A stretch of 10,171 bases of DNA from Planctomycetota bacterium. Lineage in GTDB: Bacteria; Planctomycetota; Planctomycetia; Isosphaerales; Isosphaeraceae. Positions 1 through 5,510 of the stretch are shown here, piece after piece. The notes beneath the pieces are model-generated. The model had not been told where the DNA came from, ran no database searches, and saw only the letters and a program-made list of their open reading frames with translations. The stretch is from positions 1 through 10,171 of the forward strand of contig JAJYCH010000096.1 in assembly GCA_021778575.1 (NCBI GenBank). Direction: 5' to 3'. The stretch's first letter is position 1; the number at the start of each line of letters is the position of its first letter. The translations under genes were made by a program, and so were the position numbers.

Positions 1-272
1 TCGGTCGCGTCGAAGTCGCGCCCGTGAAACCGCAGTTTGTAGAGCGGGCTGCCCATATGCGGCTTGAAGAAGCTGGCGATCTCATCGTTACCGAGTCGAG
101 CCCATTCCTTGGCCTCGTCCCCCACGGCGGGCGGGGTGGTCCCGAAGTAGATGACCGAGGGCGTGATATTCCGCCCCTCGCGGCTGACAATGACCTCCGG
201 CCGGCCATAAGCATTCCGCGCCGCGACGACCGAATTGGTCGTCCCCAGGTCAATTCCAACGTATATGGACAT
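1..272 (-). CDS. Hsp70/DnaK-like protein, N-terminal part (runs off left edge)
   Basis: The first 90 residues of an Hsp70-family ATPase are visible on the minus strand. The protein opens with MSIYVGIDLGTTNSVVA, the phosphate-1 nucleotide-binding loop of the family, followed by REGRNITPSVIYF, which matches the usual N-terminal strand pattern where the product typically reads 'G.R.TPSVV'. After this it diverges: around residues 53-85 it reads AKEWARLGNDEIASFF and then KPHMGSPLYKLRFHGRDF, instead of the usual 'A.......T....KR.IGR' region. This suggests a specialised Hsp70 rather than housekeeping DnaK. The start ATG lies 4 bases after the stop of the upstream Uma2 gene and has no strong ribosome binding site, so translational coupling is likely. 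The substrate-binding part is outside the window, so its type cannot be judged. Family assignment is firm; the cellular role is not known. Confidence 0.88.
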   Translation of the reverse strand, partial: MSIYVGIDLGTTNSVVAARNAYGRPEVIVSREGRNITPSVIYFGTTPPAVGDEAKEWARLGNDEIASFFKPHMGSPLYKLRFHGRDFDAT

Positions 273-276
273 GGGT

Positions 277-954
277 TTATTCCGGTCGAGCGGCGCGATA
301 AATCGGCAAGAGGACGTCTCGGACCCAGCGACGAAAGGTTCTGATCCATCGACTCTCGTCCGAGATTTCCGGATCAAGGAGAAATTGCGCCACGACATCC
401 ATGGGCAGAAACGGGAAGGCGAAACTTCGAGGAGACAAGTCATAAACTCCATTGGCCTGGAGTAGCAACACCGTCAAAATCTCGCCGTCGAATCGCCAGA
501 GTTCGGGAACCCCCAGCTTGGCGTAAATCTCCAGTTTGTCGAGAATCCCACTGGTGATTTCCACCTCGATCGCCAGGTCGGGTGGTGGGTCCACCTCGAA
601 GTTGAATTCGATCCGATTGCCGATTCGACCGACATTGACGATGTAATAGCTCTCGTCGGGTTCGAGCCCCCGGTCGAGATCCTCACGACTCAAAGTCATT
701 GATCGAACCGGTCTGATCGGAATTTCCAATTCCTCGGCGATCGTCTCAACCATCCGACCGAGTCGTTTGCTGGAGCCTTCATGGGGAAACAACGGAGACA
801 TGAGTTCCAGATTCCCCCGAGTATAAGTGAGGCGCGGTCCATGATCCCCCACGATCTTCAGGAGTGCCTGATATCCCGCCCAACCCACTCCATAGAGGAC
901 GAAACGACTCTCGCAAGCGAGCGGGAATGTCGTCGACTCTGTCAGTGTGGCCAT
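277..954 (-). CDS. Uma2 family (DUF820) putative endonuclease, copy 2 of the operon
   Basis: A 225-residue protein of the Uma2/DUF820 family (PD-(D/E)xK nuclease fold), a group greatly expanded in cyanobacteria and planctomycetes whose biological role is mostly unknown. Visible family features are LELMSPLFPHE (residues 49-59), EPDESYY (98-104), the catalytic-type core PPPDLAIEVEIT (123-134, with D126, E130 and E132), the following K140, and GVPELWRFDG (148-157). The putative active-site residues are therefore all present and the length is normal for the family. The start ATG is preceded by AAGGA at good spacing, 32 bases after the preceding gene. The stop lies 4 bases before the next Hsp70-like gene. 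It is clearly a paralogue of the upstream Uma2 protein, with long shared blocks at the N-terminus, core and C-terminus (W.R.VLLPIY). Nuclease activity is inferred from the fold only. Confidence 0.9.
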   Translation of the reverse strand: MATLTESTTFPLACESRFVLYGVGWAGYQALLKIVGDHGPRLTYTRGNLELMSPLFPHEGSSKRLGRMVETIAEELEIPIRPVRSMTLSREDLDRGLEPDESYYIVNVGRIGNRIEFNFEVDPPPDLAIEVEITSGILDKLEIYAKLGVPELWRFDGEILTVLLLQANGVYDLSPRSFAFPFLPMDVVAQFLLDPEISDESRWIRTFRRWVRDVLLPIYRAARPE

Positions 955-986
955 TGCGACGTCCTTTCAGTGCGATGAGAATCCGA

Positions 987-1688
987 TCATTCCCGAACGC
1001 CTTTTTTTTCATAGATCGGCAAGAGAACTTCGCGGACCCAGGTCCGGAATGACTTTCCCCAGCGCATCTCGGTGGTCGGCGAGTATTCTTCGAGAAAGCG
1101 TACGAGTTCACCCATCGGCAGGAAGGGGAATGTCCGACTGGTCTCGGAAACCTGATAGGTCCCGTCGGGTTGAAGAAGCAAGACGGTCAATGCCTCGCCG
1201 TCATATCTCCAGAGCTCGGGAACGCCAATCCCGGCGTAAATGCTCAGCTTGTCGACCAGGCTATTCGTGATCTCGATCTCGATGGCCAGGTCGGGGGGCG
1301 GGTCGATCTCGAGGTCCGGAGTGCGTTCGCTCACCATCTTGCCGGCATTGGCGATGAGGTAACACTCGTCGGGTTCCAGACCTTTCTCGGCCATTTGCTT
1401 CCGAAACGTGGTCGATCCAAGTGCGTTTCGTTCGATATCGAGCTCCTCTGTTAAGGCCTCGACCATGAAACCAAACAGCCTTTTGTAACGTTCGTGCGGA
1501 ATCAGCGGCGACATCAGCTCCAGATCCCCCCGGCAGTAATTCATCTTCGGCCCGCCATCGCCGAAGAGTTCGAGGAGCGCCTCGTACTTCTCCCAGCTCA
1601 CGTTATGGATCACGAACCGGTGCTCGCCGAGCGCGGACTCCTGAGTGACCGCAGGGGAGCTGTCAATCATTTCGGTCACGGTTGCCAT
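987..1688 (-). CDS. Uma2 family (DUF820) putative endonuclease, copy 1 of the operon
   Basis: A 233-residue Uma2/DUF820 protein, same family as the next gene. It shows LELMSPLIPHE (56-66), EPDECY (105-110), the core PPPDLAIEIEIT (130-141, with D133, E137 and E139), K147 downstream, and GVPELWRYDG (155-164). The PD-(D/E)xK-type residues are intact, so it is not obviously a decayed copy. The start ATG has an almost ideal ribosome binding site, AAGGAGG at 1697-1703, 8 bases away, and lies 18 bases after the stop of the Hsp70 gene, which supports co-transcription. Compared with its paralogue it is 8 residues longer, mainly at the N-terminus and C-terminus. The tandem pair most simply arose by duplication, after which the two copies diverged clearly. 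The target and the relation to the flanking Hsp70 proteins are unknown. Confidence 0.91.
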   Translation of the reverse strand: MATVTEMIDSSPAVTQESALGEHRFVIHNVSWEKYEALLELFGDGGPKMNYCRGDLELMSPLIPHERYKRLFGFMVEALTEELDIERNALGSTTFRKQMAEKGLEPDECYLIANAGKMVSERTPDLEIDPPPDLAIEIEITNSLVDKLSIYAGIGVPELWRYDGEALTVLLLQPDGTYQVSETSRTFPFLPMGELVRFLEEYSPTTEMRWGKSFRTWVREVLLPIYEKKGVRE

Positions 1689-1706
1689 CGCGAATTCCTC
1701 CTTGCT

Positions 1707-3377
1707 TCAGGAGACATTCAAAAGCCGGAGCGCCGACGACCGTTCCGCCACGGCCTCGGCGTTCATCACGGCTTCGGTCTCGAAGTCGACGTCGATCGAC
1801 GCCCCGCCGGTCAGGTCGGTCGCGGTGACGTTCAACCGGCCGTCGCGACTGATCGCGAACTTGACCCGGATCGGACTTCGCGACGGCAACCCCGTGGGCA
1901 GGTTGAGCGTGGCGACTCCCACGTCCTTGCAGTCCAGCGGCTCGGGACTGTCACGCTCGCCGGCCATCACGCGGATATCGACGCCCGTCTGGTTCGGCTG
2001 GTCGGTTCCGAAATCGGTCGAGCTCGACATCGGAACCTCGCCGTTCCTCGGCAAGATGTAGACGACAACATTCTTGCCCTTCTCGTCAAGCGCGATCACC
2101 CCCAGACTCTTGCTCAGAACGTTGACGATCTGGGTGTTGACCAGCTCGCGGACGGGACCGGTCAAGGTGTACCCTAGCTCGCGCTCGATCTTGTCGAGCG
2201 CCTCGGCCACCTGGGCGTCGGTCACGGCGGCGAGGTCGAGCCCACCGCCAGCGGCCTCGGCGGCCGGGGTTTCGGGCGAGAGGAGGTCGCGGACCTCGTC
2301 CTGGAGCGACTCCTTCAGACCGTAGAGCGCGGCCCCCTTGGCGACGGCCTCGTCGGGGTCGTAACTCTCGGGCTCGATGGCGAACTCGGCGACGATCCGG
2401 TCGCGGACCTGCGGCATCCGCGTCGCTCCGCCGACCAGGATGATCTTGTCGAACTTCGCATAACCCTTGACCTTCGCGTCGGCCAGCATCTCATGAGTCA
2501 GCTCGATCGTCCGGTCGAGCAGGTGACGCGTGATCGACTCGAACTGCGACCGTTCCAGCTCGACCCGGGCCTGCTTGCCGGCGTGGGTCACCCGGAACGG
2601 GGCCTTGTCGCGCTGGGTGAGCGTCTTCTTGCCGCGCTCGGCCTGGAGGAAGAGGTCGTTGAGAACCTCGGGATCATCCATCGGGTCGGTTTCTTCGCCG
2701 GTCTGGGTCCGGAACTCGTCGGCCAGATAAAGGACGACCGCCTCGTCCCAGAGTGCCCCGCCGAGCCGGTGGTCGCCACCGGTGCAGATCACGCGAATCA
2801 ACCGATCCTTGATCTCGATCATCGTCACGTCAAACGTTCCGCCGCCGAGGTCATAGACCAGAACGGTCTGGTCCTCGCCCTGTTCCAGGCCATAGGCGAT
2901 GGCCGCGGCGGTGGGTTCGTTAAGGATTGCCCTGACGTTCAGGCCCGCCAGCCGACCGGCGTTGGCGGTCGCCTCGCGCTCGTCGGTCCCGAAATAGGCC
3001 GGGCAGGTGATGACGACGTCGGTGATCTTCTCCTCGCCGCCGAGAGCGATCTCGGCATCGCCGACGACCTTCCGGAGCACGAACGAGCTGATATCCTCGG
3101 GACTGTAAGCTTGCCCGTCGTGCTCGAAGACAAAGTTGGGGTCGCCCATGTTCTGCTTGACCCGCGAGACCACGCGATGAGGCTCGACCTTGGAAGCCTC
3201 CTTGGCCGTGTTGCCGACGATCACATTATCGCCATCGAACAGGACGACCGACGGAGTGATCCGCTCGCTCTCCTGGTTCGGCACGACGACGGGCTTGCCA
3301 TGCTCGTCGACATAAGCGATGGCCGAGTAAGTCGTCCCCAGGTCGATCCCATAAACCCGCTTCAGGCCATCGCTCAC
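1707..3377 (-). CDS. Hsp70/DnaK-like chaperone ATPase with altered linker and no lid
   Basis: A 556-residue Hsp70-family protein. The ATPase domain is intact: GIDLGTT (10-16), NEPTAAAIAYG (153-163), DLGGGTFD (176-183) and LVGGATRMP (314-322). Residues about 356-416 form an extra segment rich in Ala, Gly and Glu plus a helix-like stretch. It sits where DnaK has its short linker, and the canonical DLLLLDVTPLSLG motif is not recognisable (IVNVLSKSLGVIALD instead). A beta-type substrate-binding domain follows (VDIRVMAGERD, LNVTATD). The protein ends there, so the helical lid of DnaK is missing and the length is below the usual 600-640 residues. I chose the GTG start at 3377 because GGGAG lies 8 bases upstream and the protein then begins a few residues before GIDLGTT. 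A GTG at 3419 would add 14 residues. It is the first gene of the four-gene run and is probably not the main housekeeping DnaK, as no grpE or dnaJ is next to it. Confidence 0.93.
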   Translation of the reverse strand: MSDGLKRVYGIDLGTTYSAIAYVDEHGKPVVVPNQESERITPSVVLFDGDNVIVGNTAKEASKVEPHRVVSRVKQNMGDPNFVFEHDGQAYSPEDISSFVLRKVVGDAEIALGGEEKITDVVITCPAYFGTDEREATANAGRLAGLNVRAILNEPTAAAIAYGLEQGEDQTVLVYDLGGGTFDVTMIEIKDRLIRVICTGGDHRLGGALWDEAVVLYLADEFRTQTGEETDPMDDPEVLNDLFLQAERGKKTLTQRDKAPFRVTHAGKQARVELERSQFESITRHLLDRTIELTHEMLADAKVKGYAKFDKIILVGGATRMPQVRDRIVAEFAIEPESYDPDEAVAKGAALYGLKESLQDEVRDLLSPETPAAEAAGGGLDLAAVTDAQVAEALDKIERELGYTLTGPVRELVNTQIVNVLSKSLGVIALDEKGKNVVVYILPRNGEVPMSSSTDFGTDQPNQTGVDIRVMAGERDSPEPLDCKDVGVATLNLPTGLPSRSPIRVKFAISRDGRLNVTATDLTGGASIDVDFETEAVMNAEAVAERSSALRLLNVS

Positions 3378-3385
3378 GACTAAAG

Positions 3386-3390
3386 CTCCC
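3386..3390 (-). promoter_or_regulatory. Ribosome binding site deciding the Hsp70 start
   Basis: On the minus strand GGGAG lies 8 bases before the GTG at 3377. This favours that GTG over the in-frame GTG at 3419, which would put 14 non-conserved residues before the nucleotide-binding loop. Confidence 0.5.
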
Positions 3391-3466
3391 GGAAAGCACG
3401 GAGGATCGAACGAGGGCACCCTGCCGAGAACGCGCCTCGGAAGATGTTCGTCGGAAATGTCCGTCT

Positions 3467-3472
3467 ATTGTA
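3467..3472 (-). promoter_or_regulatory. Possible -10 element of the Hsp70/Uma2 operon
   Basis: The minus strand reads TACAAT at 3472-3467, about 90 bases before the GTG start. A matching -35 box is not convincing: the sequence 17 bases upstream is TGCTTT. No CIRCE-type inverted repeat, the usual HrcA operator of heat-shock operons, is seen in this upstream stretch. Confidence 0.3.
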
Positions 3473-3570
3473 ACGAGAGCGAAGAAAGGAAAGCAGGGGC
3501 CTGAGCCGACGTCATGGCATCGAGAAGCGAGGAGCCCTAATGAATTCGGCTTAAGGATGGCCGCGATGGG

Positions 3571-3648
3571 GGAGAATTCGGTGTCGGATCGGTTCTCGTT
3601 TGATTAAATCGATCTGACACCGAGTTTCCCAAGTGACACCGATTTCCT
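3571..3648. repeat. Left group of the GGTGTCAG repeat (three copies)
   Basis: One forward copy (GAATTCGGTGTCGG, 3574-3587) and two inverted copies (CTGACACCGAGTTTCC at 3614-3629 and GTGACACCGATTTCCT at 3633-3648) are diverged members of the GAAAATCGGTGTCAG family that is dense at 5190-5483. The forward copy and the first inverted copy form an imperfect palindromic unit. Read on the minus strand, this unit aligns along about 55 bases with the unit at 5218-5275. The best block is 3601-3620 against 5226-5245, with one mismatch in 20. The outline resembles REP-like elements mobilised by RAYT transposases, but no transposase gene is in the window. Confidence 0.75.
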
Positions 3649-3687
3649 GTGGGTTCAGCGCTCTACGTCCTCGAACGAATCTCGGAA

Positions 3688-3716
3688 TTGCGTTGAAGCG
3701 GCGAGCGCGTTAGAAT
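3688..3716 (+). promoter_or_regulatory. Possible sigma70-type promoter of the PIN module
   Basis: TTGCGT at 3688-3693 and TAGAAT at 3711-3716 are separated by 17 bases. The -10 box matches the consensus at five of six positions, the -35 box only in its TTG. It would leave a leader of roughly 130 bases before the ATG at 3856. Planctomycete promoters are poorly defined, so this is a tentative call. Confidence 0.33.
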
Positions 3717-3840
3717 AAACTCGTTGCGAACCCATTATCCTAACAGTCATTTTAAATTATCACGTTTAGCCCATAGCTCTAATTTTTTAATTCCTGCTCA
3801 CGATCGGGTGTCGTTGACGTGAACGAATCATCTCCCAAAC

Positions 3841-3847
3841 GGTGAGG
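3841..3847 (+). promoter_or_regulatory. Ribosome binding site deciding the start of the 277-residue gene
   Basis: GGTGAGG ends 8 bases before the ATG at 3856. It would be only 2 bases from the alternative TTG at 3850, so the ATG is preferred. Confidence 0.5.
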
Positions 3848-3855
3848 GCTTGGTC

Positions 3856-4689
3856 ATGCCCGAGGAAATCGCCGATAGGGAAATCCTGGCGATCGCAGAA
3901 GCGAGCGGCAACATATTGACCATTATGGTTACGCCTAGGAAGGATGGGGTGCCACTTCCTACGTTGCTTCGATCGCTCGGCCAGAGCCTTAAAATTCTCC
4001 GAGAAATTGATGAACGAGTCTCTAGCACTTCGCGGCCGACCCTCGAATGGCTTGTCGTGTCGGCCTCTTACAATAGCCCTTTGACGTTCCGCATCATGGG
4101 TAGAAAACGAATCGACGCGCCTGACCCTGGCCGTGTCGTAGATACCTACTTGAGTGCACTCAACGAACTCGAGAACGGAGGGGAGCCAGAGGGATTCTCT
4201 GAAAGTGCGATGGAGAGCGCGAAGGATATCGCTACACTAATTCTTCGAGATGGAGTCAGCTCGGTAGAGTTCTCTGCGCCAGGCCAGCCGAGTGTCAGTC
4301 CGAGCCGTAAGTTAGTCGAGAATGTCGAAAACATCATCCGCAAACGCTACTACCACGAAGACGCCGTGCTTGAGGGCAAACTAGAGACGGTCAGCATCCA
4401 TGGTGAGACCCATTTCGTCATTTATGATATCCTGACCAATCACCCCACAAAATGCGTTATCGATGAAGGCTTAATGAGAAATTCACTCAAGGAGATCGGC
4501 AGAAGAGTTCAAGTGGAGGGGAAAGTGAAATACAATCGGTCGGGTAGGCCTATGATGATGGAAGCCAGATCGATGAAACCTCTGAGAGAATCGGCAGACT
4601 TACCACAATTCGCCGAAGGGCAGTCTATAAATATCACGAATGGAGTGGAGTCGTCGAAATATGTGAGGAGGCTCAGAGATGCCGACTAA
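3856..4689 (+). CDS. Hypothetical protein paired with a PIN-domain gene (putative antitoxin or partner)
   Basis: A 277-residue protein that I cannot assign to a named family. The first part (about 1-110) is mixed alpha/beta with no motif I recognise. Residues 150-165 look helical. Residues about 170-243 (EGKLETVSIHGETHFVIYD, then a strand with TKCVI, then GRRVQVEGKVKYNRSG and RPMMMEARSM) have the strand and glycine pattern of a small OB-like beta barrel, so nucleic-acid binding is possible. The tail is polar. No signal peptide or membrane segment is seen. Its end overlaps the start of the PIN gene by 11 bases, the coupling typical of toxin-antitoxin pairs with the antitoxin first. At 277 residues it is, however, much longer than usual VapB-type antitoxins, and no DNA-binding motif such as AbrB or RHH is visible. 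Codon use is more A+T-rich than in the flanking operons, suggesting transfer. That the gene is real is well supported; an antitoxin role is inference. Confidence 0.83.
   Translation: MPEEIADREILAIAEASGNILTIMVTPRKDGVPLPTLLRSLGQSLKILREIDERVSSTSRPTLEWLVVSASYNSPLTFRIMGRKRIDAPDPGRVVDTYLSALNELENGGEPEGFSESAMESAKDIATLILRDGVSSVEFSAPGQPSVSPSRKLVENVENIIRKRYYHEDAVLEGKLETVSIHGETHFVIYDILTNHPTKCVIDEGLMRNSLKEIGRRVQVEGKVKYNRSGRPMMMEARSMKPLRESADLPQFAEGQSINITNGVESSKYVRRLRDAD
4665..4671 (+). promoter_or_regulatory. Ribosome binding site of the PIN gene inside the upstream gene
   Basis: GAGGAGG lies 7 bases before the ATG at 4679, within the 3' end of the preceding gene. It fixes the PIN start and indicates independent, possibly strong, initiation alongside any translational coupling. 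Confidence 0.6.
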
Positions 4690-5167
4690 GCCTTTTCTCG
4701 CCTATTGGGATTCATGCGTTTTCATTTCGGCTATCGAGCGGACTCCTGGTCGGATTCAAATTATCGACGTGTTGAGAGAACAAGCGTCTCTAAACAAGGT
4801 CCTAATAGTGACGTCGTCGATCGTCATGGCTGAGGTGATCAAGTTCGTTCCCAAGGGAAAGGAACTTGAATTAGAAATGCAACAAATATCTGATTATATG
4901 GAAAATCCCTGGATGACTCGACGAGCCGCCGATAACGTGATCACTACCAAAGCGGGTTATCTTAGGCGGCAATTCAATTTGAAGCTGGCCGATGCCATTC
5001 ATCTCGCGACGGCTTTGCACTACGAGGTTGACCACCTTCATACATATGACAAACATCTCTTGAATTGCAATAATCAAATTATCCTTGAGAAAAAGAAGGT
5101 TGCCTTGAAAATTTGCCATCCAGAAGTACCTGACAGCAAGAACTACCCTCTTTTCGATAAAGAGTGA
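4679..5167 (+). CDS. PIN-domain protein (VapC-like putative ribonuclease)
   Basis: A 162-residue PIN-domain protein. PIN proteins are metal-dependent nucleases, mostly cutting RNA; many act as VapC-type toxins. The four expected acidic positions can be placed: D11 in YWDSCVFI, E52 in SSIVMAEV, D105 in LKLADAIHLATA and D124 in HTYDKHLL. The domain covers about residues 5-135 and appears catalytically intact. Residues 136-162 form a charged tail (LEKKKVALKICHPEV and onward) somewhat longer than in minimal VapC proteins. The start overlaps the preceding gene by 11 bases and has a strong ribosome binding site, so the two are surely co-translated. Just after the stop begins a dense cluster of short repeats. 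Codon use is A+T-rich compared with the flanks. The family is secure; whether it is a toxin, a defence effector or an RNA-processing enzyme cannot be decided from the sequence. Confidence 0.9.
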   Translation: MPTKPFLAYWDSCVFISAIERTPGRIQIIDVLREQASLNKVLIVTSSIVMAEVIKFVPKGKELELEMQQISDYMENPWMTRRAADNVITTKAGYLRRQFNLKLADAIHLATALHYEVDHLHTYDKHLLNCNNQIILEKKKVALKICHPEVPDSKNYPLFDKE

Positions 5168-5189
5168 TTCTTTCCTTGGGTTTCAAAAA

Positions 5190-5483
5190 AGAAAATCGAA
5201 AGAAAATCGGTGTCAAAGAAAATCGGTGTCAGATCAATTTAATCATCCGAAAAAATGAACTGACACCAATTTTCCCCATGAAGGCGACCAACTCGGCTCC
5301 CTTCGGCAGGTACAGCGGATGCTTGGGATGGCCATCCTGCGTCAAGCCCAGGGCCAGAAAATCGGTGTCAGAGAAAATCGGTGTCAGTTCATCTTTTTGG
5401 AGGAAAATCGGTGTCAGTTCATCTTTTTGAGACCTCTTGCTTTCCCAGTTATCCCATTTTTCCCCGATAATATGAACTGACAC
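5190..5483. repeat. Cluster of GAAAATCGGTGTCAG repeats in both orientations
   Basis: Forward copies of the core start at 5202, 5218, 5357, 5373 and 5403. Inverted copies are at 5260-5274 (one mismatch) and, degenerate, at 5472-5483. A lone AGAAAATCG starts at 5190. Two exact 16-base tandem copies (AGAAAATCGGTGTCAG) lie at 5356-5371 and 5372-5387. The unit starting at 5373 is repeated 30 bases later with the added tail TTCATCTTTTTG. The copies at 5218 and 5260 form an inverted pair with a 27-base loop. A gene fragment lies between the two halves. Spacing is irregular and orientation mixed, which argues against CRISPR and for REP-like or transposon-derived repeats. Confidence 0.85.
5276..5358 (-). 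pseudogene. Remnant resembling the C-terminal end of a DUF1643 protein
   Basis: Read on the minus strand this stretch gives LALGLTQDGHPKHPLYLP followed by KGAELVAFM. That matches, from memory, the conserved C-terminal signature of DUF1643 proteins (LG.T..G.P.HPLYL). Only about 28 residues remain: upstream and downstream the frame runs directly into repeat copies, which translate as runs of ELTPIF-type residues. No start codon with a ribosome binding site, and no rest of the domain, is present. It therefore looks like a gene tail left behind when the repeats invaded or rearranged the locus. The reading frame itself is open, so a short peptide cannot be formally excluded. The DUF1643 assignment needs a profile search. 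Confidence 0.55.
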
Positions 5484-5488
5484 TGGGG

Positions 5489-5510
5489 AGAAAATCCGAC
5501 CCGATTTTCT
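5489..5510. terminator. Small A/T-rich hairpin, weak terminator candidate
   Basis: AGAAAATC (5489-5496) and GATTTTCT (5503-5510) pair perfectly around a 6-base loop. The stem is A/T-rich and no clean T run follows, so it is a poor intrinsic terminator. It may instead be a degenerate inverted copy of the GAAAATC repeat. Confidence 0.25.

Larger units (their letters stand above)
3378..3855. other. Intergenic region between divergent operons
   Basis: This stretch of 478 bases lies between the divergently transcribed Hsp70 operon and the PIN module. It holds possible promoters for both sides and three copies of a short repeat at 3571-3648. From about 3700 it becomes clearly richer in A+T (for example around 3750-3790). 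I see no credible gene or RNA in it. Confidence 0.6.

Noticed and set aside
1494..2177. A 227-codon open frame on the plus strand across Uma2 and Hsp70
   Set aside because: It spans the junction of two real minus-strand genes and has the composition of an antisense shadow.
2493..3383. A 296-codon open frame on the plus strand opposite the Hsp70 gene
   Set aside because: The opposite strand encodes unmistakable Hsp70 motifs; this frame has no family-like motif.
3378..3419. Extension of the Hsp70 gene to a GTG at 3419 (14 more residues)
   Set aside because: The extra residues do not fit the family, and GGGAG lies at ideal distance from the GTG at 3377.
3420..3500. CIRCE-type heat-shock operator before the Hsp70 gene
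   Set aside because: No TTAGCACTC-type inverted repeat is present.
3850..3855. TTG start two codons before the ATG of the 277-residue gene
   Set aside because: The ribosome binding site GGTGAGG would be only 2 bases away; the ATG at 3856 fits better.
5190..5483. CRISPR array
   Set aside because: Repeats are short, occur in both orientations, are partly directly abutting and irregularly spaced; there are no uniform spacers and no cas gene.
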